Source: Bryobacterales bacterium (lineage in GTDB: Bacteria; Acidobacteriota; Terriglobia; Bryobacterales; Bryobacteraceae). Taken from it: a stretch of 8,358 nucleotides of DNA. Numbering within the stretch: position 1 is the stretch's first letter; each line of letters opens with the position of its first letter. Where the stretch lies: positions 1-8,358 of the forward strand of contig JANXQZ010000720.1 in assembly GCA_025353235.1 (NCBI GenBank), written 5' to 3'. This document shows positions 7,193 to 8,358 of this stretch, piece by piece. A program made the translations under genes and the position numbers. The notes under the pieces are model-generated. The model was not told the origin of the DNA. It ran no database searches and saw only the letters and a program-made list of their open reading frames with translations.

Positions 7193-8358
7193 TGGCGGAA
7201 TACCAGACCTTCTCCTACGACGTGCTTGTAATTGGAGCCGGGGGAGCGGGCCTTCGAGCTGCAATCGAAGCGGCGGGATCGGGCGTTACGGTCGGTGTCG
7301 TCTGCAAGTCTCTGCTCGGTAAAGCTCACACAGTGATGGCGGAAGGCGGCGTCGCGGCGGCTCTGGCCAATGTGGATGATCGCGATAACTGGCGCGTTCA
7401 CTTCGCCGATACCATGCGAGGCGGCCAGTATCTCAACAATGCGCGCATGGCCGAGCTGCATGCCAAGGAAGCGCCTGATCGGGTGCGCGAACTGGAAGCT
7501 TGGGGAGCGCTCTTCGACCGCACCAAAGATGGCAAAATTCTGCAAAGAAATTTTGGCGGACATCGCTATGCCAGGCTCGCACATGTCGGCGATCGCACTG
7601 GACTGGAGATGATCCGCACGCTGCAGGATCATGGCATTCATACCGGCATGGAAGTCCATATGGAGTGTACCGTCCTGACACTTCTGATGGATTCCGGCCG
7701 AATTGCGGGCGCTTTTGGATATGACCGCGAGAAGGGACACTTCATGCTGTGGGAGGCTAAAGCCGTAATCCTCGCGACTGGCGGCATTGGGCGGGCTTTC
7801 AAAATCACCAGCAACAGTTGGGAGTACACAGGGGATGGACACGCGCTGGCGTATCGCGCGGGAGCCGAACTGATGGACATGGAGTTCGTCCAGTTCCATC
7901 CCACGGGAATGATCTGGCCGATCAGCGTGCGCGGCATCCTCGTCACCGAAGGCGTGCGCGGGGAAGGCGGAGTGCTGCGCAACAGCGAGGGGCGTCGGTT
8001 CATGTTCGACGACATCCCCGACCTGTATAAGGAACAGACCGCCGACAGCGAGGAAGAGGGTTGGCGCTACTGCATGGGCGATAAAAATGCGCGCCGTCCG
8101 CCGGAGTTGCTGACGCGCGATCATGTGGCCCGCTGCATCAATCGCGAAGTGAAGGCGGGTCGCGGGAGTCCGCACGGAGGCGTGTTCCTCGATATTTCGT
8201 GGATCAAGGAGCGCATTCCTAAAGGAGCCGAACACATCAAGCGGAAGCTTCCCAGCATGTATCACCAGTTCAAACAGCTTGCTGATATTGACATCACCAA
8301 AGAGCCCATGGAGATCGGCCCGACCACGCATTACATGATGGGCGGAGTCCGCGTGGAT
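7192..8358 (+). CDS. sdhA: Succinate dehydrogenase flavoprotein subunit, partial at the right edge
   Basis: 389 codons are present and the frame is still open at the window end; the family usually has about 580-650 residues. It oxidises succinate to fumarate in the TCA cycle and feeds electrons through the iron-sulfur subunit to the membrane subunit. Visible features are the FAD-binding GAGGAG (15-20), the covalent-FAD histidine H46 in KAHTVMAEGG, FGGH (121-124), QFHPTGM with H236, LVTEGVRGEGG (250-260) carrying the substrate-site Thr252 and Glu253, the catalytic arginine candidate in LLTRDHVAR (R309), and GPTTHYMMGG with H380. The KAHTVMAEGG version and the long matching stretches (RDNW-HF-DTMRGG, TSNSWEYTGDGHA) place it with the mycobacterial Sdh1 flavoprotein rather than E. 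coli SdhA or FrdA. The start overlaps the sdhC stop. The iron-sulfur subunit gene is expected just beyond the window. Confidence 0.96.
   Translation, partial: MAEYQTFSYDVLVIGAGGAGLRAAIEAAGSGVTVGVVCKSLLGKAHTVMAEGGVAAALANVDDRDNWRVHFADTMRGGQYLNNARMAELHAKEAPDRVRELEAWGALFDRTKDGKILQRNFGGHRYARLAHVGDRTGLEMIRTLQDHGIHTGMEVHMECTVLTLLMDSGRIAGAFGYDREKGHFMLWEAKAVILATGGIGRAFKITSNSWEYTGDGHALAYRAGAELMDMEFVQFHPTGMIWPISVRGILVTEGVRGEGGVLRNSEGRRFMFDDIPDLYKEQTADSEEEGWRYCMGDKNARRPPELLTRDHVARCINREVKAGRGSPHGGVFLDISWIKERIPKGAEHIKRKLPSMYHQFKQLADIDITKEPMEIGPTTHYMMGGVRVD

Noticed and set aside
7189..8331. Long open frame (380 codons) on the minus strand
   Set aside because: It lies fully antisense to sdhA, whose translation is a clear flavoprotein. 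The antisense protein shows no recognisable domain and is a by-product of the codon pattern.

Overview
The window looks like chromosomal DNA from an Acidobacteriota bacterium of the Solibacter/Bryobacter type. This is inferred from the gene content: DUF1800, DUF4252, a LolA-like protein, a DUF1549/DUF1553 plus DUF1501 pair, a Uma2-family remnant and a mycobacterial Sdh1-type succinate dehydrogenase. No rRNA or other phylogenetic marker is present, so the assignment is provisional. Coding density is very high. There are no RNA genes, CRISPR arrays or insertion sequences that I can see.

Layout. (1) Bases 1-435 (+) hold two broken reading frames. The tail of a DUF1800 protein stops at 199. The C-terminal half of a DUF4252 protein runs in another frame up to 435. 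The two overlap around 148-199, which suggests a deletion or recombination junction. (2) 432-1253 (+) is an intact exported LolA-like protein, coupled to the DUF4252 remnant by an ATGA overlap. (3) 1263-5878 (-) is a two-gene operon. A large secreted diheme protein (PSCyt1, DUF1549, LamG, DUF1553) is followed, with a one-base TAATG overlap, by a Tat-exported DUF1501 protein. (4) 5911-6331 (-) is a decayed Uma2 (DUF820) nuclease-like gene with a frameshift and a missing centre. (5) 6407 to the end (+) starts a succinate dehydrogenase operon. Its membrane subunit overlaps sdhA by one base, and sdhA runs off the right edge with 389 codons present.

How the genes fit together. The DUF1549/DUF1553 and DUF1501 proteins are an established co-occurring pair. 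Both carry export signals (Sec and Tat), so they probably act together outside the cytoplasmic membrane, but the substrate cannot be read from the sequence. The sdh genes have the order membrane subunit, flavoprotein, as in mycobacterial sdh1. Their membrane subunit has five predicted membrane segments and a Cys/His-rich stretch that fits the membrane-embedded Rieske-type cluster described for that enzyme.

The most informative points are the DUF1800/DUF4252 junction with a hairpin on it, the Rieske-type SdhC candidate outside Actinobacteria, the Uma2 deletion, and the inverted repeat just upstream of sdhC. I found no convincing evidence for a wholly new system.
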